Assembly: GCA_039621445.1 (NCBI GenBank)
Contig: CP154956.1
Span: forward strand, 24,664,743 to 24,728,742
DNA from: Euglena gracilis
Lineage: Eukaryota; Euglenida; Euglenophyceae; Euglenales
Direction of reading: 5' to 3'
Length of the DNA stretch: 64,000 bases
Shown: positions 21,989-33,315 of the stretch, piece after piece
Position numbering within the stretch: position 1 is the stretch's first letter
Layout: each line of letters begins with the position of its first letter
Notes under the pieces: generated by a model
The model's database searches: none
What the model was told of the DNA's origin: nothing
What the model saw: only the letters and a program-made list of their open reading frames with translations
Program-made: the position numbers and the translations under genes

Positions 21989-22132
21989 CAGCCCCGGGCA
22001 TGTCCAGCGGGTCCCGGCGCAGCCCCGACATCCAGTCGACGGGCAGGGCAGCATCGGCGACGCCCTCGGCTGAGGCCTGGAGCGGCGCTGCGGTGCGCCG
22101 GAGTTGTCGGCGGCCCAGCGGCGTGGCTTCCA
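21989..22132 (-). CDS. B exon of the repeat gene, frameshifted in copy 1
   Basis: The downstream part reads A-S-A-E-G-V-A-D-A-A-L-P-V-D-W-M-S-G-L-R and R-D-P-L-D-M-P-G-A. A 2-bp insertion near 22,094 (TGCGCC against TGCC in copy 2) shifts the frame of the N-terminal half. Without it the exon begins R-R-W-A-A-D-N-S-G-T-A-A-P, which aligns with the other B blocks. So copy 2 is the ancestral-looking form. Confidence 0.65.
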
Positions 22133-22353
22133 CTGCCTGTCGACGGGTCTCTGCCCACAAGACCGGGCAGGAAGCTGTTTTATACGGAGGCAGCAAATGA
22201 ACCAGCCCAGGAAATATCACGGGCAGTTTAAGTCTCTGGCATTATTTTATAAAACATATTAAAAAAAAAATACTTCTTAGAGCCAAAATGCCTTGAGAAC
22301 CTTGAAAACCTTGAAACCCTGTTTTAAAAATCATTCAGCAAAATTTTCGAAAT

Positions 22354-22758
22354 TTGATTGAAAACGAAGTTGCAAAGTCTCAGCAAAAACTAGACAACTC
22401 CAGGGGAAAAAATATTTCTGGCATTCCTGGAACCTTGTCCATGCATTATACTTGTACTGTGCGATTCAGACCAGATGCCAACTCCAGGGGGGTGGAGCTG
22501 GATGAAATGTGTTGGATGGCACGATGTAAAATTTCTTCAGAGGAGGGGCCATCTTTTGTGGCCAACTGCATCAATGTTAATTTTGAAGCTGCCTGCCTTT
22601 TTTACCAACCGTCCAGACAGCCTGAAAATGGCTCAAACTGGATGTTCAATAATTCAGACAGAAAGTGTCTTCGCGCGTGTTGGTTCAAGTTTCATCCACC
22701 CATGCATGAATCGTCTTCCCAAAGTCTCCCAAAAATGTCAGCTGACCGCAGAGGGTGA
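22354..22758 (+). CDS. Doubtful 134-codon open frame
   Basis: An open frame with mixed composition and no motif recognised. In copy 2 two extra T at the homologous T run shift it after about 88 codons, so the frame is not conserved between the two versions. Most likely a chance open frame in an intron. Confidence 0.12.
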   Translation: MIENEVAKSQQKLDNSRGKNISGIPGTLSMHYTCTVRFRPDANSRGVELDEMCWMARCKISSEEGPSFVANCINVNFEAACLFYQPSRQPENGSNWMFNNSDRKCLRACWFKFHPPMHESSSQSLPKMSADRRG

Positions 22759-23099
22759 AGCCAGAAACCAGCCGTCATTTTTAAGGCGAATGTTTTCAAC
22801 GAGATTTAAGGCAACTTTTATTTTGAAGGTGTTTTGAGTTTTTTGGGGGGTTTTTCCCCAACGGTGGTTGAAGGGGGTCCAAAGCCCATTTTTTTTTGAG
22901 TTTGGGTTTGAGTTTTTGAGTTTTTTGAGTTTTCTTGAGGACAGTGTTGGGCTGAAAACTGCAAAAAGCCAGAGGAGAGGCGCCACCGGGGATGTGGCCC
23001 TCGCCGTCGTCGGCCGGGGGGTAGCAGCCCAGCAGCTGTGCAGCCACTCCGCGCCACCCTGCCAGATGGTAGGGGAGGAGGGCCTCCCATGTGCACTGG

Positions 23100-23254
<155 letters not shown>

Positions 23255-24268
23255 GGCGCGTGCGCGTATGTGAGTGTGTGAGTGCCTGTGTTGTGTGTGT
23301 GTCGTGCTGACCAGGCTGAATTTTCAGGGGTGCCGACCCCACCTGGGTGTGTCTACCCCCCCCCCCAGGTGGGCCCAAGGCACCCAGGTCAAACCCCCTC
23401 CGGGGGGCACATGGTTCTGCACTCTTCTCAGCCCAGGCATACCCCCCCCCCTTGTCCAACAACCGCTAATGTTCGTCTCTGACCGGGGGGGCGGTCGTTT
23501 AAATGGCCAATGTTCGTCTCTGACCGGGGGGGGGGGTCGTTAGACAAGAGGGGGGGAATTTACGGCACGTCTCGCTGGAAATTTTCGGCGCTTCGCGCCT
23601 GACAATACCCAATTTAAAATACCCCCAAAAATGCCAACAACGCCAAAAAAATATTCACAAAATACCCAAAAATACCCAAAATGGTCCCAAATTAGCAAAT
23701 AATAAACCCAAAATGCCCAAGAGGGAGACTTGTGGGAAAATTGTCCTAAAAATGGGTTTAATTCTTCAAAATATGCAAAAAAAATGCCAGCATCGCCCAG
23801 CATCGCCCAGCACCGGAACCCCACCTCTGGTCTCCAAAAATCCAGCATCGCCCAGCATCGCCCAGCATCATCAGAGGTGCTTGCCAACAACGACGCCTTC
23901 TGCAAGGTCACCATTCGAGCAACAATAGAGAACACAACAACCCACTGGGTAGTGGTTCATCACAGAAGTCAGAGAAGCTGCAAAGAACAAAATCAAAAGC
24001 AAGAACATTATCAAGTCTCATTTCCCCAACATCGTAAACGAAAAGATCGTCTCTGACAGGGGGGGGGGGTGGTCGTTGGACAAGCCCGGTCGTTGGACAA
24101 GGGGGGGGTAGCTGGAGGGGTTGGCAAGGACTCGCAAGCCTTCAAGCAACTATGTTTCTCATGAATGGAAATGAATGGGAACAGGCTGTGGAAAAAAACA
24201 TGCACAAATTTGAGAGTACCAACCACATGGGGATGGGGCAAGGAGGTGTGGGCAGGCGCCTGCCAAAG

Positions 24269-24373
24269 TGGCGGGGGGGGTGGGGGGCAGGTGGCTGCGG
24301 CTCCGCGGGCTCATCCTGGACACGTCCAGCTGGGCGAACTGCGGGCTGTCCATCAGGGATGGGGCCGGGGCAC
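24269..24373 (-). CDS. A exon of the repeat gene (copy 1)
   Basis: Reads A-P-A-P-S-L-M-D-S-P-Q-F-A-Q-L-D-V-S-R-M and S-P-R-S-R-S-H-L-P-P-T-P. It is shorter than the other A blocks, lacking the P-L-D-A-A segment before M-S-P. The 5' edge ATCCCCAG is complementary to TTGGGGGA at the end of the preceding B block. The 3' edge CCACTTTGG pairs with GGCAGTGG at the start of the next. Confidence 0.7.
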
Positions 24374-25476
24374 TGGGGATGTTGCCTGCTTGCCCCCCCC
24401 CCCGGCTTGGGGTGGGGAGAGCCGGGGTTCCCAACCACCAACTTTCTTCTTTGGGGGTGGTGCCAGTGAGGGGTCAGAGAAAGGGGTCCATTTCAAAAAT
24501 CACCCAGCCAGTCAAGGCGATCAGTAAGTCCGTCAATCAGCCCGCCAATCTCAATCAATTCACAAAAAGTCATCTTTAAAACAAGTTTCATTTTCTCAAA
24601 AAAAATCAGCAGTGGTGAGCAGGCTGAAATTGACAAACCCCCGGGGGGGGGGGTCTCGGAATGCCCTGGAGCACTTGGGCAGCCCCCATGGGGGGAGGTC
24701 GGTGAGTGCAACCAAAAAGCACCCAAAAATGGGCTTTTCTGGGCTTCTGGCGCCGAAGGCCCTGGAAATGCCTTGTCCAAAGTACCCAGGCACTTTTGCC
24801 ATGTGCCCCCACCAACCCACCAAATCAACCCCCAAACCAACCCCCAAAAATCCCAATTGGCAAAATTCCCCAAAGTTTCTTGCACCCTCCAGTCAGACCA
24901 GATTGGCTCTGCACCTCCTCTTCCAGAGGCCAAAAACGTTTCTTTTTAAGACAACCTGGGAAGGTGCAGGACCTCCCCTAGCGTGAGAAGCCTTGGGGGT
25001 TCTAAAGGATGGGGTGGCAAAAAAATACCGGAAAAAAGTGCAACACGCGGTTTATTTAGCCCATGTGATGGCCTCGAAGCGAAACTGTCATTAGAATGTT
25101 GAAACTGAATGCACCTCGCATACACCCTGTGTGACACACTGTTCACCCATGGTCATGCAGAAATTCGGACCCGATCACACTCAGTCATGCAGAAATCCCA
25201 GTGCCAGAAAAAGCCAAATTGGCCAAAATGGCAAAAAAAATGGCCCAAAATTAACAAAATACTCAAAAATACTCATAGGTGACCGCAGACGGCAAAAAGT
25301 GGCCAAAAATGGGCAAACAGGGACAAAAAAGGCCATAAATGGTTAGATGTGGCCAAAGTTTCCTGTCATGGCGAGTCATGCCTAGTCACACCCGGTCACG
25401 CCCGGTCGTTTCACAGGTTCTGGCTTCCGGCGAGAGGCACGCATTGGGCAAAGGTGCCTCCCCCCCCCCTCCCCCA
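24374..25476. other. Intron
   Basis: AT-rich DNA with ACCAAC-type stutters at 24,800-24,860 and CTAGTCACACCCGGTCACG words at 25,375-25,410. A CAGGCTG...CAACCTG pair (24,620 and 24,956) hints at a worn hAT-like element without a readable target repeat. Confidence 0.4.
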
Positions 25477-25623
25477 ACGGCCCGGGGCACGTCCAGCGGG
25501 TCCCGGCGCAGCCCCGACATCCAGCTAACAGGCGTGGTCCGGGTGGTGGTGGACGCGGTGGCAGGCGTAGTACGCCTCGGGCCGGCCGCTGGGTCCGCGC
25601 TGCCGGCGGCCCAGTGGCGTTGC
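25477..25623 (-). CDS. B exon of the repeat gene (copy 1)
   Basis: Starts Q-R-H-W-A-A-G-S-A-D-P-A-A-G-P-R-R and ends T-T-P-V-S-W-M-S-G-L-R-R-D-P-L-D-V-P-R-A. The only coding difference seen from copy 2 is GTT/GTC Val, silent. The adjacent hAT-like element begins within 11 bp of the exon edge. Confidence 0.7.
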
Positions 25624-25633
25624 TGCACCCGCC

Positions 25634-25904
25634 CAGGGGATTTTTTTAAGACCGGGGGGGGGGAGGGGGGATCCTCCCCTCCCACCCACCCCCTGGGGGG
25701 CGGGGGGGGGGTGCCGTGGGATCCATTCAGATTTCCCCGAAAATGGCCAAAAATAGCGAAAATGCCAAAAATAGCACCTGTTTCAAAAATTTCGGCGTCT
25801 TCGGCGCCGAAAAGTATCCCCCCGCCTGCACCCCCCCCGGGGGGGCGCGGCCGGACCAACCACCATACCCCAACCCAGGGGTCCAAGACTAAAAAAAACC
25901 CCTG
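25634..25904. mobile_element. hAT-like non-autonomous element at an exon edge, TSD CACCCRCC (copy 1)
   Basis: Ends CAGGGGATTTTTTTAAGAC / AGACTAAAAAAAACCCCTG. Flanks CACCCGCC and CACCCACC match 7 of 8. The left target repeat (25,626-25,633) lies 3 bp from the B exon, so it forms part of the intron 3' end on the minus strand. Confidence 0.8.
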
Positions 25905-26286
25905 CACCCACCCCTCGGTGTAGCGCCTCTGCCATGGGGGGGGTGCTGTGACTCAACACAGAGCACATTCTTGCACTGGCCCAGCGAAAAAAGAAACAGC
26001 AAAACAAAGAGCATGACTGGCCAACCTTGAGCTCCCGCTGTGGTGCTTCAAATCAAGTTTCGTTCTGCAATCTTCAAATCAGAACGTTCTGCAACGTGTA
26101 CCTTTTCCACAAAAATGCACGAGGGGAAATGCTTTAAAAGGCAAGGACGGTGCTCAGCAAGGGGGCGTTACGGGCCTCAACATGCCAACTTCATGGGGTA
26201 TCTCTCCAGGGGACGACTTTCCTTGGGGGAGGCAATTTTTTTTTTCGTCGTCTGATGTCCCCAGCCTCCACCCTCTGCCCGCAGTA

Positions 26287-26869
26287 CCCTCCCCCCCCCT
26301 CATGTGCAACGACCGGTAACCTCTGTCCTCGGCCCGGGGGGGGGGGGGGTGGTCGTTGGACACGGGGTCGGGAAAAAAAGTTTGCCGAAACCCCCCCAAA
26401 ACAGGTCAAAATTTTCCTTCCGGCGCTTCGCGCCCCCATTTCCAGCCCTGTCACTCAAATAGCACCCAAAACGTACCTTCACACCGCGGGATTTCACAAA
26501 AAAAAACAAAGATACCCAGTCAACAATCCCTGCATTCCATCAACCATCTTCACTCCATCATACAACCTAGCAAAGACCCGAAAATGTCATGGTGGAATGT
26601 TGGGAGTGTGGTGAAGCTCCTTCAACAACCGCAGGCACTATCTCCCCGGTGGAGCGCTCGTAATGCAAAACTCCCCAGAGGGAACATTTTAATGGACGAT
26701 GGGCTGTGGGGGAGAGAGGACAAGGGCGGAAGAAAAGCCTTTCAGGGCTGGCAAACCGCTGGTTTTCACACACCTGCAAAAAAAAACATCAAACCTCCGA
26801 AAAGGTGTCCTCTGACCGGGGGGGGGTGGTCATTGGACATAGGGGGGTCGTTGGACATAGGGGGGGGGG
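26287..26869. mobile_element. TA-flanked inverted-repeat element (copy 1)
   Basis: Same family as 8,310-8,715. TA at 26,285-26,286 and 26,870-26,871, with ends CCCCTCATGTGCAACGACC and GGTCATTGGACATAGGGG. The right part shares TCAAACCTCCGAAAAGGTGT with the element at 8,310. A lone left end (CCCCCTATGTCCAACGACC) follows at 27,313. Confidence 0.6.
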
Positions 26870-27039
26870 TAGTGGGGGAGGGGAGCTATCAAACACAACG
26901 CGGAAAAAACCAATGCCCTCGGCCGGTTCATCTTTCAAAAACTCAAAACCACCTGCAAGAAACCGCATTGCCTCGGACCAATGGAAACCGCAAACCCTCC
27001 CCCACACCAGGACCATTCATTTGGACCAGAACGTCGCAC

Positions 27040-27262
27040 GGAAGCCGCTAACTGCCTCCCCACCCCACACAGTGCTGACCGGCCATCCCGGGCGGAAGAC
27101 ATTGCCATCAGCGCCACCGGACCCATCGCCGGAGTGCGCGGCGTCCCCATCGCCGGCTGGGGGGTGGGCGGCGGCCCCGCGCCGCTGGCTGGTGGCGGGC
27201 AAAACGGGCGTCGTTTTTTTGGAAACGTTTGCCCATCGGCCCCAGGCGTTGTGAAGGAGGGT
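27040..27262 (-). CDS. Possible unclassified exon (copy 1)
   Basis: A GC-rich island where one minus frame reads G-T-P-R-T-P-A-M-G-P-V-A-L-M-A-M-S-S-A-R, faintly like an A block (L-x-A-x-M-S-P-R). A second minus frame and a plus frame are also open. Identity between copies is total, so no codon test is possible. It interrupts the otherwise strict A/B alternation, which argues against it being a normal repeat exon. Confidence 0.3.
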
Positions 27263-27489
27263 GTTGAGCAGCCCGGCTGCACTGGCGGTAGCAGATGTGC
27301 ACCACACATGCTCCCCCCCCCTATGTCCAACGACCGGTGACCTCTGTCCTCCGACCGTGGCACGACCGAGGGCTGAAGGGTGGAGGGTGCAATAAGGTTA
27401 ATTGCCGATGTCTGTGGATGCGCATTGAAATTACTCTGTGATTTTGTGTTAAATAATTTATTGGCAATGGTCTACCCCCCCCACCCCCC

Positions 27490-27960
27490 AGGAAACTATC
27501 ACCTGACAGATTGGCCGGTAGCGGGGACCCTGACAACGTCCTATCATGACAGGTTGGTCGGTACCAAGGTCCCTGACAGTTTCCGGGGCGGGACCCTGAC
27601 AGTTTCCCAGGAGGGAGGTTCTCGAGCATGACAGTTTTCCGGGGGGGGGTAGGTTATCTTCTGGCACCATTGAGGCTTGATGCACTGGCACTTGATGCAC
27701 AAGGAAAGCAAAAACAAACATCTGCCACCTCTATTGACCAACTGTCTGGCAGCACCCAGGGACACTAACAACTTTTTCTGGTGACAGGTTGCTGGGACCA
27801 GGGACCTCCGACAGTCTCCCGCGTCAGGCCCCCAAAGGGAAAGCCAATGCATTCTGACCAGACGATTTGACGGCTTCCCACCATGACGGATGGGACAATA
27901 CTGGGAACCCTGACAGTTTCTGCGGGTGGGACTGCCAGGGCCTGATGGTTTCCTGGGGGG
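27490..27960. repeat. Degenerate CTGACAGTTTCC minisatellite (copy 1)
   Basis: Words CCTGACAGTTTCC, CATGACAGGTTGG and GGGACCCTGACAG recur at irregular 25-40 bp spacing. Diluted copies of the same words appear at 440-540, 2,690-2,760, 9,090-9,290, 13,460-13,540 and 29,990-30,090. Confidence 0.6.
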
Positions 27961-28093
27961 GGGCAAGGGGGGCAAGAATGGCAGGTCATGGCAATAAAAA
28001 TACACGAGCAAAGCTGCAATCAAAGGGGGTAAATGTCTGTTTCACGAACTGAAACTGGGGCATGCTTTCATTTGGAGGCACACTGCCAGAGGT

Positions 28094-28213
28094 GCGAGGG
28101 GTGGAGGGTTTGCGGCTGCGGCTCCTCGGGCTCATCATGCACATTTCCAGTGGGGCCACTTGGCTCACTGGTTTGGCAAACTGTGGGCTGTCCATCAGAG
28201 ATGGTACCGGAGA
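28094..28213 (-). CDS. A exon of the repeat gene (copy 1)
   Basis: Reads S-P-V-P-S-L-M-D-S-P-Q-F-A-K-P-V-S-Q-V-A and P-L-E-M-C-M-M-S-P-R-S-R-S-R-K-P-S-T-P. Copy 2 has Arg-Ile-Arg in place of Arg-Ser-Arg through one SNP. The intron to the preceding B block is only 267 bp, the shortest in the A/B section. Confidence 0.7.
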
Positions 28214-28480
28214 CCCGGGACACTCAGCCATGTCAAAGCACCGAAAATTCCACCAGGATATTTTAAAATGCGATTTCCCAAATTGTGCAAAAAAAAAAAC
28301 AACCTGGGAGCCAATGTCCGAAAACTTTTCAATCAAAGTACAGGTGCGCCATCAAAAATTCAACACGAAATTGGCAAACCGATTGCACCTCAACATCCAA
28401 TGGCTTCTTATGGAATCAGTTGGCAGATCACGAGGGCAAACGGCACCCATGGCAAGGGGCTGGTCAATCCCGATTCCCCA

Positions 28481-28600
28481 GGGCCCCGGGAACGTCCAGC
28501 GGGTCCTTGTGCAGCCCCGACAGCCAGCTGACGGGCGTCGTGGCCGGGACTCCTGCGGCGCGGCTGGCGCTGCTGCCCGCCCGGTGGCACTTGAGGGCCA
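28481..28600 (-). CDS. B exon of the repeat gene (copy 1)
   Basis: Starts L-K-C-H-R-A-G-S-S-A-S-R-A-A-G and ends T-P-V-S-W-L-S-G-L-H-K-D-P-L-D-V-P-G-A. The conserved Arg-Arg/Gln pair is His-Lys here. No GT follows within 30 nt of the conserved 3' edge (GGGCCCTGGGGAATC), the clearest case against a standard donor. Confidence 0.7.
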
Positions 28601-29228
28601 CCCCAAGACCCCGTCGAGGGAACTGACCACCTGCGCATCCACTGCACACAGCGGGCACATTCGTTCTGCGTTTAGAGCCAACCCACTCCGCCCAGGCTCA
28701 CTCCCCAACCTTCCAATTGTGTGCGACTGTTGTTGCACCGCAATGGGCAGCGCAGAAGTTGGGGGAACGCATGCCCATTTGTGGGATGGCCGATGCGACA
28801 GGTGGTAGTGCCACCTGTGGCATTGGCAGAAGATTATGAACTTACTGTCCCAATAAAAAATACAAACCGTAATAAATAAAAACTCAGCCCTCTCTGGTTT
28901 TTATTTTGTAAGTTTGCATTTTTTTACTTTTTTCCTTTCAAAAGCCCTGCTAGCCAACGGCTCTTTGATACTTGGCCGGCCGAGAAGGTGGCAGGGAAGG
29001 ATACTTTGATACTTGGCCGGCCGAGAAGGTGGCAGGGCTAGGATGGTCAAGCGAATTTTCTCTTTTTTTCCACAGTTAATTCCATGGAACGCCATGTGCT
29101 CGTTTCTAAGCCTTCTCCCTACCGGTAGAGAAGGAGTTGGCTGAGGCTGAGACTCATCAGTGGCATGGAAAAAAGCACGCTTGCTGAACAGCATCTGTTG
29201 TTGTTAGAGTTGCTCAAAGAATTTCTTT

Positions 29229-29844
29229 TCATCCTCCCAGAACCGATCGACTTTTCTCTTGATGGTTGCTATTGGTCTTGTAATCCCGCTTGCGCTTCTT
29301 TGTAGGTGTTTGACAGGAGGTAAGGTGGGGGGAAGCCTTGCCTGGGACAGGAAGCCAACCCCCGAGTGTGTGAAAACAACCACCAAATACTTGACATCCA
29401 GGCGTCTCTTGTCCTAGGCGTTGTGAGCCCAACTGCCAGTGCCAGAGGTTCCTCCCACTTGCCTCGCACTTAAGCATGCCCGAGGGGCCCTTCTTTTTGG
29501 CCGACTTTTGAAAGTACCCCCCCCCCTATGTAAGCAAAGAATGTATCTTTTTTCAGCCGCGCTATTGACGAGTTAACACAAGAGGTTGTTTTGTTGTGTT
29601 GGGATGCCAGTTTTCTTGCGGCGGTTTTTTCCATCAACCACCAAGAATTCCGACTGCTCTTTGGGATTCGGGTTGTTGGGTTCCAGCGTTGGTCAATCTT
29701 CGGGTACAGGAAGAGGCACGCATTAATGCACGCCGTGTGATGTTTCTGACCCTGGAGGCAGCAGAATCTTCTGCTGCCGACGACGCTGACCAACTTCCTT
29801 TTCCATATCCCACCGTTCACTGAGACTCTTGGCCGCGATTTCAT
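29229..29844 (-). pseudogene. Broken copy of the 204-codon open frame (copy 1)
   Basis: The same sequence as 48,748-49,362, but an extra C in the C run near 29,518 splits it into two frames. See that entry for content. Confidence 0.3.
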
Positions 29845-30745
29845 GTGCCTCCCTGCATTTGAATTGCTTCCTGGAGGGTTGTCTGGTTTTTATTTAATAA
29901 ATTTGTTTTTTCAGTTTTTGTTTTTTCCGGTTTGTATTTTTTACTGGGGCAGTAGGCACAACATGTGCGCACGCAACTGCCTGTATTCTGACAGGTTGGC
30001 AGTCTCACAGAACGTTTCGATTGTACCATGGGCACATCAGAGATCCTGAGAGTTTCCAAAGGCCAACCTTGACAGTTCCTCGGGGGACAAATTCCCAGGG
30101 TGGGATTGTTATTGGGACAAACCAATGGGAACAAGCAGAAACCATTTCCTGACACAGGGCAGGTCAATAAAAAAAAGTCACTTGATCCAAGAAATCCCTT
30201 CTGAATCCTCTGAGTATTGCAATGCTCCGCATCCTCTGAACATCCTCTGAGTATTATGATGTTCGGCACCCTCTGAACAACCCAGTGTTGGAAGGTCATC
30301 GCAAATAAAATGCCGCACTGAGGAGTACAAACACCCCCCCCCCCAGATTGTGCTCCCTGATCGATGGGCAAAACTTACCAGACAAGCTAGAGGGGGGGGG
30401 GCAGATGCAAACCTCCTCCGCCAACAAGTGCAGTGCGTCCCCAAAGCGACAACTTCCTGGGGGTGTCTTTCCAGTGGCCAACCTTGAAGGACGGCCATGC
30501 AGGCAAGTGCCACAGGTGCCATGGCCTTCCTCCCCCTCGACCGGGGGCGGGTAGAAGTCGGCCAGCTTGGCAGTGACCCCCCGCCACTGTGCCTGGCCAC
30601 CCAGCGGGCCAACCCTTGCTTCCCGGGGTTAACCGGTGACCGGTTCGGACGGGGAGGCGAGAAAACCCGGGGTCAGTGAAGTTGCATTCCCAGGGCGGTG
30701 ATGGTTGGCGCTGCATTTGTTCGCCACCATCACCTCTTTAGGATG

Positions 30746-30878
30746 TGATGGTCATTGGATCATCACATGATGATCCAATGACCATCATTGATCCTGATGG
30801 TCAATGATGGACCATTGACCATCATTGACAATGGTCAATGATGGTCAATGACCATTGTCAATGACCATCATTGACAAG
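30746..30878. repeat. CATTGACCATCA inverted-repeat cluster (copy 1)
   Basis: 20-bp perfect arms (30,746-30,765 and 30,768-30,787) with a 2-nt spacer are followed by further TGGTCAATGATGG / CCATTGACCATC words in both orientations. The whole cluster could extrude as nested hairpins. Copy 2, at 50,319-50,451, is identical in layout. Confidence 0.9.
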
Positions 30879-31072
30879 GCTACAAAAAAGCATACAACGA
30901 ATTGGGGTGAATACTGGACATAGGGTGATTGAGGGAAGAGCGGGGGAGGGGTGGAGAGGAGTGGAGAGGACGCAGTGTCCAAACCCTGCTGCTTCGGGTG
31001 GAGCCTCTGACATGGGCACAGAAGGGAAGAACCTGATGTTTGTGGTGGAAAGCCGCCGCTGCACGTGGCAGT

Positions 31073-31196
31073 GGCGGGGGTGGCGGGGGGCGAGCGATTG
31101 CGTGACCTTGGGCTCATCAGGGACAGTTCCAACGGGGTCAGCCGGGCCGCCTGTTTGGCGTGCTGGGGGCTGTCCATGAGCGATGACAGCGGAGTG
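31073..31196 (-). CDS. A exon of the repeat gene (copy 1)
   Basis: Reads S-T-P-L-S-S-L-M-D-S-P-Q-H-A-K-Q-A-A-R-L and T-P-L-E-L-S-L-M-S-P-R-S-R-N-R-S-P-P-A-T-P. It is the 5'-most A block inside the duplicated interval. Its true upstream neighbour is the B block at 51,405, reached only in copy 2. Confidence 0.7.
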
Positions 31197-31668
31197 CTCG
31201 AGACCTTGAGTGCCGTACGTTCAGTAATCCGAGACCGAATCCCCCAAAAGCAAACTTTGCCAAAATTGAAGGAAAAAAGAAAACCATCATGTTTGCTCCC
31301 CCCTGAACACACGAAACCATTAATGAGCAGAGGGAATCCTACAGGAAGGAGGCAAATCCATAAAGAGGCTTCATCGCTTCCAGAACTGAATGAAGCTTAT
31401 CGTGGCAAACAAAAACAACAGGTTCCTGGTTGGGATTTGACAGAAAAAACAAAAAGAAAAGAAAATCACCAAAACAAACTTCTTGGAGTCTGTCACCACA
31501 AGAAATTGGCAGGCTAGAATCAGCAGTGGAAAAAAACCCTGTCAACAGAGGGTTTCTAACCTACCCTTTTTTCCCTACTCTCCTTTTTGCTGCTTGGCCT
31601 TTCCCCCCCCCCCCATCATACAGCTTCTGTTGGAAGCATTTAAACCCCCAAAAAATTCACCCCCCCCC

Positions 31669-31681
31669 NNNNNNNNNNNNN
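31669..31681. other. Assembly gap (13 N)
   Basis: Thirteen unknown bases directly between the two 19.5-kb copies, preceded by a C run. Confidence 1.
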
Positions 31682-31999
31682 TCCCCCATTAGAATCTTTG
31701 TGTGCACCTAAAAGGCATCCAACGCTTTCTGTCTGCTTGAGAAAACTTGATTACAAATCCACCACCAAAAAAAAATCGCGAATGTAATATTGACAATGCA
31801 GACCTCGAAAAAAATCTGAACTTTTGGCTTGGGCTCATACTTTATTCTGGTATAGCCTTATGCTGGTTCTATTACATTCATCACCAGCCAAAACTTTTAA
31901 CTATTAATGCTGGGAATTAATAGGTAGTCAGGCATTAAAATGAATAAGTGAGCAAGAATTGTTGGCCCCTATAAAAAGGACATCAGATGTCCTGGAGGG

Positions 32000-32015
32000 C
32001 ACACACACGCGCACG

Positions 32016-32051
<36 letters not shown>

Positions 32052-32191
32052 CACTCACGCGCATGCACGCACGCACTCACACACGCGCGCGCACACACAC
32101 GCACGCACGCACGCACGCACGCACACACCCACTCCCACACCCACCCACACACCCACACACCCACACCCACACCCACCCACACACACGCACG

Positions 32192-32222
<31 letters not shown>

Positions 32223-32237
32223 GCACGCACACACACG

Positions 32238-32336
<99 letters not shown>

Positions 32337-32399
32337 ACACACCCCCACCCACCCCCCCACCCCCCAACACACACACACACACACACACACCCACACACG

Positions 32400-32447
<48 letters not shown>
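32000..32447. repeat. Compound CA microsatellite, copy 2
   Basis: Counterpart of 12,495-12,940, with a CAGCACAC interruption and a CCCCAC-rich centre not seen in copy 1. Confidence 0.95.
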
Positions 32448-32448
<1 letters not shown>

Positions 32449-32689
32449 CATCGCATTGTGTCCCAAGCTCCCCCCGTCATTGCTGACAAGCAGGTGTTGG
32501 ATGGGAGTTATTGTGAGGCAGAGGCAGTCATCCATGGCCCACACGTGGGCACGCCTCGGACCACTCTCTGGCCAACGGAGGCCACGGAGGCAGGGCTGCG
32601 GGGTTGGGCGACTTCTGAACCCTCCAACAGCGATGGCGGCGGAGCCCGGGGATTGGAATGGTCTGGCGGAGGCGGGAAAGGCTCCACAG

Positions 32690-32904
32690 CAGGCTTCTTT
32701 TTAAGGCCCCCAGGGGGGAGGGAGGTCTCCTCCCACCCACCCAAACAACCCGACGCAGGGGCCTCCCAAAATTGGGCCGTCTGAGGGCATACCCCAAAAA
32801 ATTTTGGGCTTCGCGCCGAAACCCAGGCCTCTGGCCCGGGACCCCCTGGGGGGGGTCTGGCCCCGGACCCCCTCGGGGAGTCTGCTTAACTAAAAAGAAG
32901 CCTG
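32690..32904. mobile_element. hAT-like element, TSD CTCCACAG (copy 2)
   Basis: Identical to 13,183-13,397. Target repeats at 32,682-32,689 and 32,905-32,912. Confidence 0.85.
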
Positions 32905-33128
32905 CTCCACAGACTGCAGGCTGGGTGGCAGAGGGGAAACTTGCAACCCAGCCGCGGAGTGCCTGCCGCCCTTTGGTAAACTGTCACCTGAGAGGCCAGC
33001 CGGTTCCAATACCAATACCAGGCCTGACAGTTTCCTGGATGGGCTCCTCACGAATTCTTGGGTTTGATGGAGTTTCCCCGGGGTGGGGGGAGTTCCTATT
33101 GAGGGGCCCCGCATACACGCTGTCCCCA

Positions 33129-33315
33129 CGGGCCCCGGGTACGTCCTGGGGGTCCTGGCGCAGCCCCGACAGCCAGTTGACAGGCGGCGAGGCGGCGGTG
33201 ACAGGGGCAGCCGGAGCGACGGGTGGCGGAGCGGGTTTCGGGCCCGTTGCCGGGGGCTTGCATGCTGCCGCTGGGCCGGGCGCTGCCGTGCCAGCGCTAC
33301 CGGCGGCCCGGGGAC
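33129..33315 (-). CDS. B exon of the repeat gene (copy 2)
   Basis: Counterpart of 13,622-13,812, with one fewer GGC unit (an Ala codon) in the linker. Otherwise the same V-N-W-L-S-G-L-R-Q-D-P-Q-D core. Confidence 0.65.

Larger units (their letters stand above)
28601..31072. other. Longest A/B intron (copy 1)
   Basis: AT-rich 28,840-29,100 with a duplicated TACTTGGCCGGCCGAGAAGG word (two units, 28,970-29,035). It also contains the doubtful frame at 29,229-29,844, CCTCTGAGTATT words at 30,200-30,260, and the inverted-repeat cluster at 30,746. Confidence 0.5.

Noticed and set aside
24620-24956. Another hAT-like element (CAGGCTG...CAACCTG)
   Set aside because: The flanking 8-mers do not match, and the inverted ends are too short to trust.
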